Source of the DNA: TMED27 sp041397865
GTDB taxonomy: Bacteria; Pseudomonadota; Alphaproteobacteria; Micavibrionales; Micavibrionaceae
Direction: 5' to 3'
NCBI GenBank assembly: GCA_041397865.1
Contig: JAWKVT010000001.1
Location: 930,001 to 994,000 of the forward strand
DNA: 64,000 nt
This document shows positions 9,100 through 17,153 of this stretch, piece by piece (within the stretch, counting starts at the first letter, position 1; each line of letters begins with the position of its first letter). The notes under the pieces are model-generated. The model ran no database searches. It saw only the letters and a program-made list of their open reading frames with translations, and was not told the origin of the DNA. Position numbers and translations under genes: made by a program.

Positions 9100-9524
9100 T
9101 AAAAACCAGCCTCTGCAGCTCGCCGTCGAACAAGCCCTTTCAGCTTGCGTCCGCCAGCCCAAACCCAGCGCATAAATTGTTCTGGCACTTCGTCGTGTTC
9201 CTCTCGGTTGATTTTACGGCGCAGTGTTGAACGCTGGAGCGCACCACCGCCCAGATTATAGGTGAATGACACCAGCGCATCGAACTGGCCATTTGTCAGC
9301 GGCACATTGATCAGGCGCAAAACAGCACGTTCTGCAATCTGGGCATCTTGGCGCAATAATTCCTCGGCCTGTGATTCATCAATGCCTGCTGAAAAGTCCT
9401 CGTCGTTTTTGACAACGTGACCATAACCGATGGTGGGATAACCAGCCGGACAAAAATAAACGGTCCGAGAGAAGCCCTCGAACTGTTTGATCAGGTCCAG
9501 TCCGTTTTGTGTGATATGTCTCAT
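9081..9524 (-). CDS. Phage endolysin, GH24 lysozyme
   Basis: A 147-residue muramidase of the T4/lambdoid lysozyme family (glycoside hydrolase 24). It shows GLDLIKQFEGF with catalytic Glu16 and YPTIGYGH with Thr31. Position 25 is Cys, giving E-8-C-5-T, the known alternative to the Glu-Asp-Thr triad. NVPLTNGQFDALVSFTYNLG is the usual family core. No signal peptide or signal anchor is evident, so export would depend on the holin. The start overlaps the stop of the upstream 97-residue gene (ATGA), and the 3' end overlaps res on the other strand by 19 bases. It is the last gene of the late operon. Confidence 0.93.
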   Translation of the reverse strand: MRHITQNGLDLIKQFEGFSRTVYFCPAGYPTIGYGHVVKNDEDFSAGIDESQAEELLRQDAQIAERAVLRLINVPLTNGQFDALVSFTYNLGGGALQRSTLRRKINREEHDEVPEQFMRWVWAGGRKLKGLVRRRAAEAGFYQTSSA

Positions 9525-9814
9525 TTTTCCAGTGTTCCTATAACTTTGAGGTTTTTGCTTCCATATTCAAAAACGCCATGCCATTGCTCTTGCCCGAGGA
9601 CTTCTTTGCGCTCGATCATCAGCGTAAACCGGTCAATGCCGTATTGTTTGGCAGTGGCGTAATCTTCCAGCGCGTACCAAGCTTTACGGGCTAGCGTGGT
9701 GGCCATTTTCTTGACCGTATATTCAAAAGCATTGAGCAGAGCCTCCAGCTCTGCATCGGTGCATTTTTCGTTTTGAACATCCTCAATCATGGCCTTGTAA
9801 AATAGTTTGCTCAT
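9521..9814 (-). CDS. Hypothetical phage protein in lysis cassette
   Basis: A 97-residue protein without a recognised domain, membrane segment or signal peptide. It is mixed charged and helical in its first half (DAELEALLNAFEYTVKKMA), with aromatic residues later. It sits between holin and endolysin and overlaps the endolysin start by 4 bases, so it is probably co-translated. A role in lysis timing or morphogenesis is possible but not supported by any motif. The gene boundaries are convincing because of the ATGA coupling. Confidence 0.7.
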   Translation of the reverse strand: MSKLFYKAMIEDVQNEKCTDAELEALLNAFEYTVKKMATTLARKAWYALEDYATAKQYGIDRFTLMIERKEVLGQEQWHGVFEYGSKNLKVIGTLEK

Positions 9815-9901
9815 GGCGTTATCTCCTTGTTTTAAATTGCTTTTTACACTTACAGTAACGCTTCATTCCGGGCGCTTATCAAGTGAATAAGATCATGTTT
9901 T

Positions 9902-10360
9902 TCAAGGATTTGAGCGGAACTTGGCCAAGGCGCGTTGCCCGAACCAGAAGGACATGACAGCGGCAAATAACGCCTGTGTTTCAGCGTCCCAAACGGCAAT
10001 CAGTCCGTCGGTAATCCCGACACCCTGATCTAATAGCTTGAACAGTGCAGCGGTTTTGACGGTGGCGAACAGAATGAAAAACGCATAGGTGATGATCGGG
10101 CGCACCGATGCCCGCAGAGCCTCAACCCATTTCACACCGCTGGGCTGGCTGGCATGAGCATAGAGCGCCTTGCTTTCAGCTACATCGGCCTGCACCTGTA
10201 TTTCTTCAAGGCGCTGTGTGTGACCTTGACGCTGCGCTTCCATCTGGCGATCCAGAATGGCCAGCTCATGTTTGCGGTCGGCATGATCGCGCCAGAGTTT
10301 CAAAAAATCCGGAAACGCAGATGATAAAAAGCCGAGCAGGCTTCCAAGTAATGTCAGCAT
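9902..10360 (-). CDS. Holin-type membrane protein
   Basis: A 152-residue protein. A hydrophobic N-terminus (LLGSLLGFLSSAFPDFLKLW) is followed by a charged coiled segment (HELAILDRQMEAQ) and two further hydrophobic helices (IITYAFFILFATVKTAALF and the region around ALFAAVMSFWFG). This three-helix layout with a long central coiled stretch fits phage holins found beside GH24 endolysins. It should form pores that release the endolysin. It lies directly downstream of a second small membrane protein, in lambda-like lysis order. The class assignment is by topology, not by a diagnostic motif. Confidence 0.72.
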   Translation of the reverse strand: MLTLLGSLLGFLSSAFPDFLKLWRDHADRKHELAILDRQMEAQRQGHTQRLEEIQVQADVAESKALYAHASQPSGVKWVEALRASVRPIITYAFFILFATVKTAALFKLLDQGVGITDGLIAVWDAETQALFAAVMSFWFGQRALAKFRSNP

Positions 10361-10374
10361 AGTTTTTCTCCTGT

Positions 10375-10668
10375 TTATTTGGGGGTGAAGGGTCCAAGTT
10401 TTGCAGCCACGCCTGCGACCAAGAGCGCCAGAACACCAATGGTGATCCAGCGCACAACGGTTTGCAGAAAGGTGCGTTGCATGGTTTTGATTGAGCCTGC
10501 CAGATCGCGCAGCGTGCGGATGTCGTTAGCAGCTTCTTCATCTGCCAAGCCGACTTCTTTGAGGGCTTTTCTGGCCCCTCGGCAGGCAGCTTGCTCGAGC
10601 AGAGACTCAAATTCTGTACGCGGCAGGCACACCATATCGTCCTGCCGTTGATGGTTATCAGCGGTCAT
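10375..10668 (-). CDS. Small membrane-anchored phage protein, DUF6127-like
   Basis: A 97-residue protein with a polar N-terminal half (CLPRTEFESLLEQAACRGAR), a central ADEEAANDIRTLRDLAGSIK stretch and one C-terminal transmembrane helix (WITIGVLALLVAGVAAKLG). This pattern matches small proteins labelled DUF6127 that sit next to phage holins. It may be an antiholin, holin partner or spanin-like accessory; topology alone does not decide. It lies 14 bases upstream of the holin gene. Confidence 0.65.
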   Translation of the reverse strand: MTADNHQRQDDMVCLPRTEFESLLEQAACRGARKALKEVGLADEEAANDIRTLRDLAGSIKTMQRTFLQTVVRWITIGVLALLVAGVAAKLGPFTPK

Positions 10669-10692
10669 GATTACTCTTCCTGTTTTTAAAGG

Positions 10693-12963
10693 TTATTGAT
10701 CGGCGGTATGGACGACCGGGTTTTCAGCAACGGCGCTGATTTCAACCAGATCGCCGCGAGGCCGAACAGCTGTGACGCGGGCCAGCGTGCTCCATTTCTC
10801 ACCAGCGCCAAAGGCAATGTGCGTGCGCTCTTGCAGCTCTCCGGTGTAGGGCGCGAAGTCCAGTTCATCCTGTAAAACTACCTGATTGGGTGCTTCGCCG
10901 GGTAGAACAAGCCACGGGCCTGAAACGCTGCCATCAGCTTTACGCAGACTGATGAAATGATCGCCAAGCTCCTCTGACCATTCCAATGGCTCCGATAAGC
11001 TCAGAACATTACCATCAACCGCAATAACTTCCGCACCTTGGCCCCAGCTCGGCATATCATGGGCAATAGCAATAAGATCACCATAGGTGGGGATCAAGCC
11101 TTCCAACTCTGTTTGAAAAGTCACCAAACGCCTGCGATAGCGATTGGCTGCGGCCATATATTTTCCTTCACGAATGGCTTGAGCCTTTTCAGTGCAGCCA
11201 AACAATCTCACCCGGGCTGGTTGGTCGCTAGTGCTATCCGGCAAGCTGACGGTTTCTTCTGCCGTTTGCCATGTCTCCTTTGAGAAATACTCCACTGTGA
11301 CGCTGTCAGCCGTATCATCACTGGCCAGCAGATATTGGATTTTGAGGCTGTTCTTCACGATATTGCGCGGGCTGAATAACGCGATCGGGATCGAGCGTTG
11401 CTCATCTCTGACAAAGCGAACAGTGCCACTTTGCATGAAACTCACAGCGCGACCACAACGTGCTGTACGGCTCAATGCTTCCCATACCGTGACTGTTTGA
11501 TCAAAAACGGCATCGAAATAATCACCGCGAGATTGCCAATTGGCATCCAGCGCCTTGAGCTGCGTCAAATCAATCCGGCTATCATCCAGTTTGCCGCCAT
11601 ATTGACTGCGGGCAATATCAGCGAGAGCCCATGCAATGGAGCGTGTGGTTTGTGGTGCTGACCATCCGGTGGCTTCATCCCACACAGGTAATTTGCGCGT
11701 GACAAGGCAGTTCACCATCCGTGAGGAGCGTTGCGATAAATTATCCGTGGCCCGCATTTTCATGGCGATGAGCGTGACATCACCGAAATCTGGTGTTTGA
11801 TCCAAGACAGCTTTTAAACCGCCCCAACGAAGCTCATGTCCGGCTCTGGCAGATGTATCCTTGGCATCAGTTCTCAAAGCCCGCACTTCATAGCGTCCGG
11901 TCGCCACCGCATAATCAAACGTCATACGTTGCGGCGTGTTGGTGGCTGCTGTGAGGGTTTCACTTCCCAATGTTTGCCATGCGCCAATGGCTGTGCCGTC
12001 ATCATCGATCTGACGCGCTTCAAATTGCCATGTGATGGTTCGGTTGTTCAGACCGCCACTGTCATTGGCGTAATAGACTCCACGCGGCATGACAATATCG
12101 ACACTGATCTGGTGGCAGTTGGTTTGCGCGGGGTTGGCCACAAAAGGCCCAACCCAATCACCACCATCGCCTGTGCTGAGTAATTCCTGTCCTGCGACCT
12201 CGGGAGCGGTGACCACATCCGTATCAAATAGCGTGACGGCATCGCCGGGCTGCACGATTTCATAGTCAATTTCTTCGAAGGAGCTGATTGGCGTATCCTC
12301 AATGCGGATTTGCTCCAGATCGTATTCACCCTGACCGATGCAGTGCAGCTGATGCAAATATTGCTCGTTATTCTGATAGAGCGAATATGGCGTTGCGGCC
12401 AAGTCGGGATAGACAATGTGCCGACCGTAAACCACGGGGATGGGTTGACTTAAGCGTGCCTGATTGCCTTGCGTCTGCAATGAATATGTCGGACTGGCTG
12501 CTGGTGTATTACCAAAGCCACTATTCAAGCTGGTGGATGGCACAGGCGGCGGTACCAACACATTCAACAGCGCACTTCCGGCAAAGGCCACACCAGCAGT
12601 GACCAATGCAATGCCTACAGTGCTGGTCACACCAATCGCTCCGGCAAGCGCAGCTCCAGCATAAGGGGCTGCAACCATGACAGCAATGGTCAAAACGGAT
12701 CGTAAAATCTTGCCACCCCCACCGCCACCACCTTGTGGTAGCGTGATAAAAGTGACGATGTCAGACAGACCAATGGTGATCTTGTTCCATTGATCCCGTA
12801 ATACGGCTTCGCCATTGAATAGGCAGATAGTAGGACGTTCAAATTCTATGATGCCTGCCTCATCAAGCCATTCACGAATAGTGATGGGATGATCGACCGC
12901 AAAAATATCGCGTCCGCGTGCTGGTATAAAAGGATTGTGAAGCATGTGGACGCAAGCAAACAT
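10693..12963 (-). CDS. Tail tip / host specificity protein (gpJ-TipJ type)
   Basis: A 756-residue central tail-hub protein. The N-terminus contains the lambda gpI-like part with a glycine run (QGGGGGGGK, near residue 76) followed by a hydrophobic Ala/Gly-rich segment (AGAALAGAIGVT), typical of TipJ proteins. YSLQTQGNQARLSQPIPVVYG, just after it, is a strong family signature. The remaining beta-rich region is expected to form the hub that contacts the host receptor. The start ATG 12963 follows GAGG with good spacing. It is shorter than lambda J (about 1130 residues), so further fibre functions are probably carried by the separate genes at 14.4-16.7 kb. Confidence 0.88.
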   Translation of the reverse strand: MFACVHMLHNPFIPARGRDIFAVDHPITIREWLDEAGIIEFERPTICLFNGEAVLRDQWNKITIGLSDIVTFITLPQGGGGGGGKILRSVLTIAVMVAAPYAGAALAGAIGVTSTVGIALVTAGVAFAGSALLNVLVPPPVPSTSLNSGFGNTPAASPTYSLQTQGNQARLSQPIPVVYGRHIVYPDLAATPYSLYQNNEQYLHQLHCIGQGEYDLEQIRIEDTPISSFEEIDYEIVQPGDAVTLFDTDVVTAPEVAGQELLSTGDGGDWVGPFVANPAQTNCHQISVDIVMPRGVYYANDSGGLNNRTITWQFEARQIDDDGTAIGAWQTLGSETLTAATNTPQRMTFDYAVATGRYEVRALRTDAKDTSARAGHELRWGGLKAVLDQTPDFGDVTLIAMKMRATDNLSQRSSRMVNCLVTRKLPVWDEATGWSAPQTTRSIAWALADIARSQYGGKLDDSRIDLTQLKALDANWQSRGDYFDAVFDQTVTVWEALSRTARCGRAVSFMQSGTVRFVRDEQRSIPIALFSPRNIVKNSLKIQYLLASDDTADSVTVEYFSKETWQTAEETVSLPDSTSDQPARVRLFGCTEKAQAIREGKYMAAANRYRRRLVTFQTELEGLIPTYGDLIAIAHDMPSWGQGAEVIAVDGNVLSLSEPLEWSEELGDHFISLRKADGSVSGPWLVLPGEAPNQVVLQDELDFAPYTGELQERTHIAFGAGEKWSTLARVTAVRPRGDLVEISAVAENPVVHTADQ

Positions 12964-12990
12964 GGGAACCTCGTTATTAATTAGTCTGGT

Positions 12991-13434
12991 TTAGTGGGCA
13001 TCCCCCTGAAACCGATAAAACCCTTCAATTTGCCAGCCTGCGAGTTTGAGACTGGCCATATTCTGAAACACCACACCATTGCCCTTCACGCAGTGAAGAA
13101 CACCTTGTTCGCTTGGGCTGATGGTGATCCATATGCCCACATGGATAGGATGACGGGATTGACGCATCAACACCGCATCACCTTGTTCTGGTGTATCGGT
13201 GAGCTGCCAGCGTTTGCGCTCCGGGTGATCCCTGAAGGTCAGTGCCAGCCGCTTTAAATTCCCCTCTGCGACAGGAATGTCGGGCAGGTTTCGGCCAAAA
13301 TGATGCTTTTGCACCCAAACCACGAGGCTCCAGCAATCAAAAACATCCGGGCCTTTCGCTCCAGCCTGCCATGGCAAGCCGATATAGCGACACGCCCAAT
13401 GCAGCCCATCTGGCTGCCGGGTCAATTCATTCAT
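12991..13434 (-). CDS. NlpC/P60-family tail peptidase (gpK-like)
   Basis: A 147-residue cysteine peptidase. DCWSLVVW gives the nucleophile Cys34, and HPIHVGIW gives His98. The spacing and the GDAVLM strand before the histidine fit phage tail NlpC/P60 domains. In lambda-like phages this protein sits at the tail tip, assists assembly and may cut peptidoglycan during entry. It lies between DUF1833 and the tail tip gene, the usual position. It lacks the N-terminal Mov34/JAB-type domain found in lambda gpK. Confidence 0.88.
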   Translation of the reverse strand: MNELTRQPDGLHWACRYIGLPWQAGAKGPDVFDCWSLVVWVQKHHFGRNLPDIPVAEGNLKRLALTFRDHPERKRWQLTDTPEQGDAVLMRQSRHPIHVGIWITISPSEQGVLHCVKGNGVVFQNMASLKLAGWQIEGFYRFQGDAH

Positions 13435-13452
13435 GATATTTCCTTTTTTGAG

Positions 13453-13995
13453 TTAGCGGGTCAGGCCGGGAAAGCGCGTAGCCGTGTAGGTTTCTGACGG
13501 AAAGCTCTTATTGCCGATATCCAACATGCGGGCGCGACCAACAACGCGACTGACATCCGCCTCGACTTCACTCAAGATCAAGGTGATCGGCGGGTCCATC
13601 TGCGGCCCGGACAGATCATTGCTCAAATACGGGCGATAGGTGATCTCAATTTTTTCTGCGCTCTCAACAGCAGCGTCCAGATGCTTGATCAGCTCACGAC
13701 TAACATTATCAATCGTGACGGTAATTTCCGGCACTGGCGAGGTGTCAACTGGCGGTAACTCCAGATCAAAACCCATGGCAATAAAGGTGACATATTCGTC
13801 CGGGTTTAAAGGCGCGGTATCCTCCAGCTTGGCTGATAAGTCTTGATGGTCACGCACCAAGCGCACAGCAATGGGCTGGCCTTCATCATCCGTGAAATCA
13901 GGATGACGAAGCTCCAGCGTGTGTAAAATCACGATATCACTGGGCGCAGAAGCATAGGCTTCGGCAATCGCCGCATTCAATGTAGGATCAGGCAT
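13453..13995 (-). CDS. DUF1833-family phage tail protein
   Basis: A 180-residue protein. The opening (PDPTLNAAIAEAYASAP) and the following beta-rich body match the DUF1833 family found in siphophage tail modules. The open frame reaches back to 14067, but the ATG at 13995 has GGGAGG six bases upstream and is chosen; it overlaps the preceding gene by 8 bases. The position just before the NlpC/P60 peptidase corresponds to minor tail protein L or M in lambda. A structural role at the distal tail is inferred. Confidence 0.78.
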   Translation of the reverse strand: MPDPTLNAAIAEAYASAPSDIVILHTLELRHPDFTDDEGQPIAVRLVRDHQDLSAKLEDTAPLNPDEYVTFIAMGFDLELPPVDTSPVPEITVTIDNVSRELIKHLDAAVESAEKIEITYRPYLSNDLSGPQMDPPITLILSEVEADVSRVVGRARMLDIGNKSFPSETYTATRFPGLTR

Positions 13996-14440
13996 CTTCA
14001 TCCTCCCACGCGATATCCGTGATGTAATCGACTGCCACACCATCCAAGAAAGAAGCTTCGATGGCATCGGATCGTGATCGCAACCGTGATATAGCAGTTA
14101 ATAACGCTTGTGCTTTTGTCAGCGTTGCTTGTTCATCGTCCGTCAGATCAGAACGACCGCTGAGCAGATACAAATCAGCCAGTGCATTTTGCTGCTTCCA
14201 TACAGGGGCAATCTTGGTGATACGCCGTCCGGCTTCTTCCTTGATCTGGCGAATAAGCTGACTGTTTGAAAGGACATCAGCCAGCTCATCGTCACTCACA
14301 GCTTTACCGCCTGATGGCGGCGTTACATCCGCAGCAAAGGCGTAATAATGCCGTCCATTCAGATCAGCCAGATGGATTGGAGCAGTTTCACTTTCAGCAA
14401 AGCTCGGCGCACGATCATGCAAATAGGATTTGAGATTCAT
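13988..14440 (-). CDS. Hypothetical protein next to tail fibre, possible fibre assembly factor
   Basis: A 150-residue protein. A short N-terminal part (PIHLADLNGRHYYAFAADVT) is followed by a long helical region (SQLIRQIKEEAGRRITKIAP, then LTDDEQATLTKAQALLTAIS). This short-beta plus helical-tail layout resembles tail fibre assembly chaperones and small fibre-associated proteins. It lies 9 bases downstream of the RCC1 fibre gene. There is no decisive motif, and the function is inferred from layout and position. Confidence 0.6.
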   Translation of the reverse strand: MNLKSYLHDRAPSFAESETAPIHLADLNGRHYYAFAADVTPPSGGKAVSDDELADVLSNSQLIRQIKEEAGRRITKIAPVWKQQNALADLYLLSGRSDLTDDEQATLTKAQALLTAISRLRSRSDAIEASFLDGVAVDYITDIAWEDEDA

Positions 14441-14449
14441 AAAAGCCTC

Positions 14450-16111
14450 CTAAAAAATCACATTGGTTAGATTTAAAATGTCGTGCAGATTGCTGGGACG
14501 AGTTCCCGTTTCGCCATAGGAGTTGTTTTCCCCACAGGCATCAACACGGCCATCGTCATATAAAACGCCAAGCCCCCATGGGCTGGTGCCGTGGCCATAC
14601 GGATTCCAGTCGGCAATAACCCCAGATACGCCTAAAACTTTTTGAAACGTGTTGTTTGTCGCGTTGGCATGTCCAAGTCCAATATTGCCATTACCGTTAT
14701 AACCTGCCGCCCACAGCTCGTTTCCAGCCTGCACAATACAGCCGATATAACTGGAGCTCCCAGCGATCTGAACGCGCGTGATATTTCCCTGAAAAGGGCC
14801 GCTGGGCTTAAAGAGTGTATTTTGCTGGGTAGTATTTCCCGTTCCCAGTTGCCCATAGCCGTTATAGCCCCAGAAATAGACCTCATTCTGATCGTTCAAA
14901 GCGCCAACGGTGCAATAACGCCCATCAGAAGCAAAAATATCAGTAAACACATCTGGCCTAGAGATTTGCGTAAAGCTATTACGTTGTGTTGTGTCTCCCT
15001 GACCAAGCTGGCCATGGCCATTAAATCCACAAGCCCAAATTGACCCATCAGCTCTTAAAACAAAGCCGCTACCTGTAGGTGATGCCCCGTCTGTTTGATA
15101 CCCACAAACCGGAAGGGCTTTAACGGCATCAGGGATTGCCGCATTCAAAATGGGAGTGCTTCGCTGGGTTGTGTCACCAAGTCCCAACTGTCCTTGGTTA
15201 TTCCAGCCCCACACCCAGAGTGATCCATCATCTTCAACGGCATAAATAGTATAGGGCAATCCGGAAACACCAACATCAACGATATTTTCCAATGCTCCGC
15301 AGCGCACAGGGGTATATTGGTGTGCAGTCGTGCCTGTCCCAATATTGCCATTTCCGCCATAGCCGCAGGCATACAACCGCCCATCGGTGGTTAGGAAATA
15401 TGCAACACCATAATCGTGATAGTTTGGCCGCCCCGGAATAACCCGAGCGATTTGGATATTGTTTTGAACAAAATACTCAATCCGCTTAGCAATGGATCGG
15501 TTGGCTGTATCGCCATGGCCAAGCTGGCCATAATTGTTATAGCCCCATGACCAAACCTCGCCAGTAGCGGTTAACCCGTAGTGCTGCTGCCCGCCTGAGA
15601 AAATATCCACAAAACGCACGTCTGGGTCTTCGGTCGCCACACTACTGGGAATATAGATATGGCTGCCTGTTGGATTGCCATTGGAGTAATTACCCCCATA
15701 ACCGCAAGCTTTAATAATGCCGTTGGCCATAAGATATGTGCGTGTGTACCAACCACCATGACGATTTACTTTGCCTAGCTTCCACACACGGCGGGACGGA
15801 TCGAGCGATTGATCACGCCAAGCAGGTTGATTGCCTATCATCTGCAATACTTGAGCATTACCGCCGCGAGCAAGGCGCGCAGGAATAGCGCCGTTATGGA
15901 TGAGCAGATCACCTTCTTGGGAAAGTTGATCTGTACCCGCCGCCATCAAATCCCAATCATCGCCTTGAACGGGGGTGACGGCTGAAACCGTGCGTTTGGC
16001 GATGAAGCTGGAACCTTGATAAGAAACGGCATCATGGCGCACATAGTTGGTGGCACTATTATAGGCTCCGCGCCAGTTAATGCGGATATTGCCCAAATCA
16101 ATCTGTGTCAT
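14450..16111 (-). CDS. RCC1-repeat beta-propeller tail fibre / receptor-binding protein
   Basis: A 553-residue protein in the tail fibre position. Residues 1-60 resemble a carbohydrate-binding module of the CBM5/12 type often at phage tail tips (WRGAYNSATNYVRHDAVSYQ). The rest carries about eight RCC1-type repeats with the core G-x-(L/V/I)-(W/Y)-x-(W/C)-G-x-N-x-x-G-Q/N-L/I-G, for example WSWGYNNYGQLGHGDT, WVWGWNNQGQLGLGDT and WACGFNGHGQLGQGDT. Seven or eight blades would close a propeller. In eukaryotes this fold mediates protein binding; in a phage it probably binds the cell surface. It starts 15 bases downstream of a smaller fibre gene. Confidence 0.85.
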   Translation of the reverse strand: MTQIDLGNIRINWRGAYNSATNYVRHDAVSYQGSSFIAKRTVSAVTPVQGDDWDLMAAGTDQLSQEGDLLIHNGAIPARLARGGNAQVLQMIGNQPAWRDQSLDPSRRVWKLGKVNRHGGWYTRTYLMANGIIKACGYGGNYSNGNPTGSHIYIPSSVATEDPDVRFVDIFSGGQQHYGLTATGEVWSWGYNNYGQLGHGDTANRSIAKRIEYFVQNNIQIARVIPGRPNYHDYGVAYFLTTDGRLYACGYGGNGNIGTGTTAHQYTPVRCGALENIVDVGVSGLPYTIYAVEDDGSLWVWGWNNQGQLGLGDTTQRSTPILNAAIPDAVKALPVCGYQTDGASPTGSGFVLRADGSIWACGFNGHGQLGQGDTTQRNSFTQISRPDVFTDIFASDGRYCTVGALNDQNEVYFWGYNGYGQLGTGNTTQQNTLFKPSGPFQGNITRVQIAGSSSYIGCIVQAGNELWAAGYNGNGNIGLGHANATNNTFQKVLGVSGVIADWNPYGHGTSPWGLGVLYDDGRVDACGENNSYGETGTRPSNLHDILNLTNVIF

Positions 16112-16126
16112 GTTTTCATTTCCTTC

Positions 16127-16657
16127 TTAAATATTGATAATGAGGTGGCCATCCTCGTTGATGTTGAAATCCACCCCCGGCAGCGTGATGAACCATGTGT
16201 CAAAATCATTGGCGTTATAGGTGCCTTGCCCTGTAATAGCCGTGAGTTTTGAAGCATCGGCACGCAGGCCGTAGAACACACCCACGGATTCAATCACCTC
16301 AAACCCGTCTTCGGCTTGTTTGACCGCCAGCAACTTGCCCGCCTGACCGTTAATGTTGGTTGGTAGATTCAGGGCATTGGCTGTTTGCAAAGCTGATTGG
16401 GCAGAGGATTGCGCTTCGTCCCGATAGGTTTCTGTTTGTGATACAGCGTCATTCAGCTGATCAGCCGAGGCACCAAGATCGGTTAGTCCAGCCTGTATGC
16501 CGTCCTCAATATCCTTGATGGCTTTTGCGGCACTTTTAACATTACCGCCGTCGGTCGGAACCGTTGTTTGGTCGTCGCCGTGGACAATGTTATGCAGGAG
16601 CTGGCTGTCCGTTTGGACACGCGCCACCGCATCCTGCAGATCGGTCTGCAAGGTCAT
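16127..16657 (-). CDS. Tail fibre-like protein with N-terminal coiled region
   Basis: A 176-residue protein. The N-terminus (VQTDSQLLHNIVHGDDQTTV) is of the type seen at the start of phage tail fibres. It is followed by an Ala/Gln-rich helical region that could trimerise (YRDEAQSSAQSALQTANAL) and a beta-rich end (GQAGKLLAVKQAEDGFEV). It probably links the tail tip to the RCC1 fibre encoded 15 bases downstream. No enzymatic motif was seen. Confidence 0.65.
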   Translation of the reverse strand: MTLQTDLQDAVARVQTDSQLLHNIVHGDDQTTVPTDGGNVKSAAKAIKDIEDGIQAGLTDLGASADQLNDAVSQTETYRDEAQSSAQSALQTANALNLPTNINGQAGKLLAVKQAEDGFEVIESVGVFYGLRADASKLTAITGQGTYNANDFDTWFITLPGVDFNINEDGHLIINI

Positions 16658-16679
16658 AAGGGTTTCCTTTGTTTATGAG

Positions 16680-17153
16680 TTAATAAAGGCGCTGCGGCAG
16701 GGTTTGATGCACGAGCACATAAAGGCTGTTTGAGACCGTAATAATCCCTTGAGCATCTTCGCTAAGCAGCAAGTTCAACAAGCCTTCATCCAGAACAGGC
16801 CGTTCACGGATTTCCAGCTCAGAGCGGATTTCCCAAAGCGTGCCGCCAAGTAGCTGGGCCTGAAACTGCCTTGTAAAACGAGCTTCCTGCGTCAGCAAAC
16901 CAAGCCCGCCCAACAACTCAATCTCAAACCATGCACCACCTTCCTTGGCTTGCCAGCGATACCATGCTTCAAACAGGGCGAACTGATCACGTCGCATAAT
17001 CCAGCGGACTGATACGCGACTGGGTACTTGTGTAAATCGTCTGCGTTGCCTTGCCGGACCCGCTTCCATTTCTGTGCGGAGGATGGCATCGCCGGGTTGG
17101 ATGCCATATCCCTCGACTGTTGGTAACGGTAATGTTTCTGGCCATGCGATCAT
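16680..17153 (-). CDS. Minor tail protein, unrecognised family
   Basis: A 157-residue protein starting with MIAWPETLPLPTVEGYGIQP, then RTEMEAGPARQRRRFTQVPS. This opening is familiar from uncharacterised tail proteins in proteobacterial prophages. The body is rich in aromatic residues (FEAWYRWQAKEGGAWFEI), suggesting a beta-sheet tail tip component comparable with lambda M. The ATGA overlap with the tape measure stop shows translational coupling. The exact role is not known. Confidence 0.65.
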   Translation of the reverse strand: MIAWPETLPLPTVEGYGIQPGDAILRTEMEAGPARQRRRFTQVPSRVSVRWIMRRDQFALFEAWYRWQAKEGGAWFEIELLGGLGLLTQEARFTRQFQAQLLGGTLWEIRSELEIRERPVLDEGLLNLLLSEDAQGIITVSNSLYVLVHQTLPQRLY

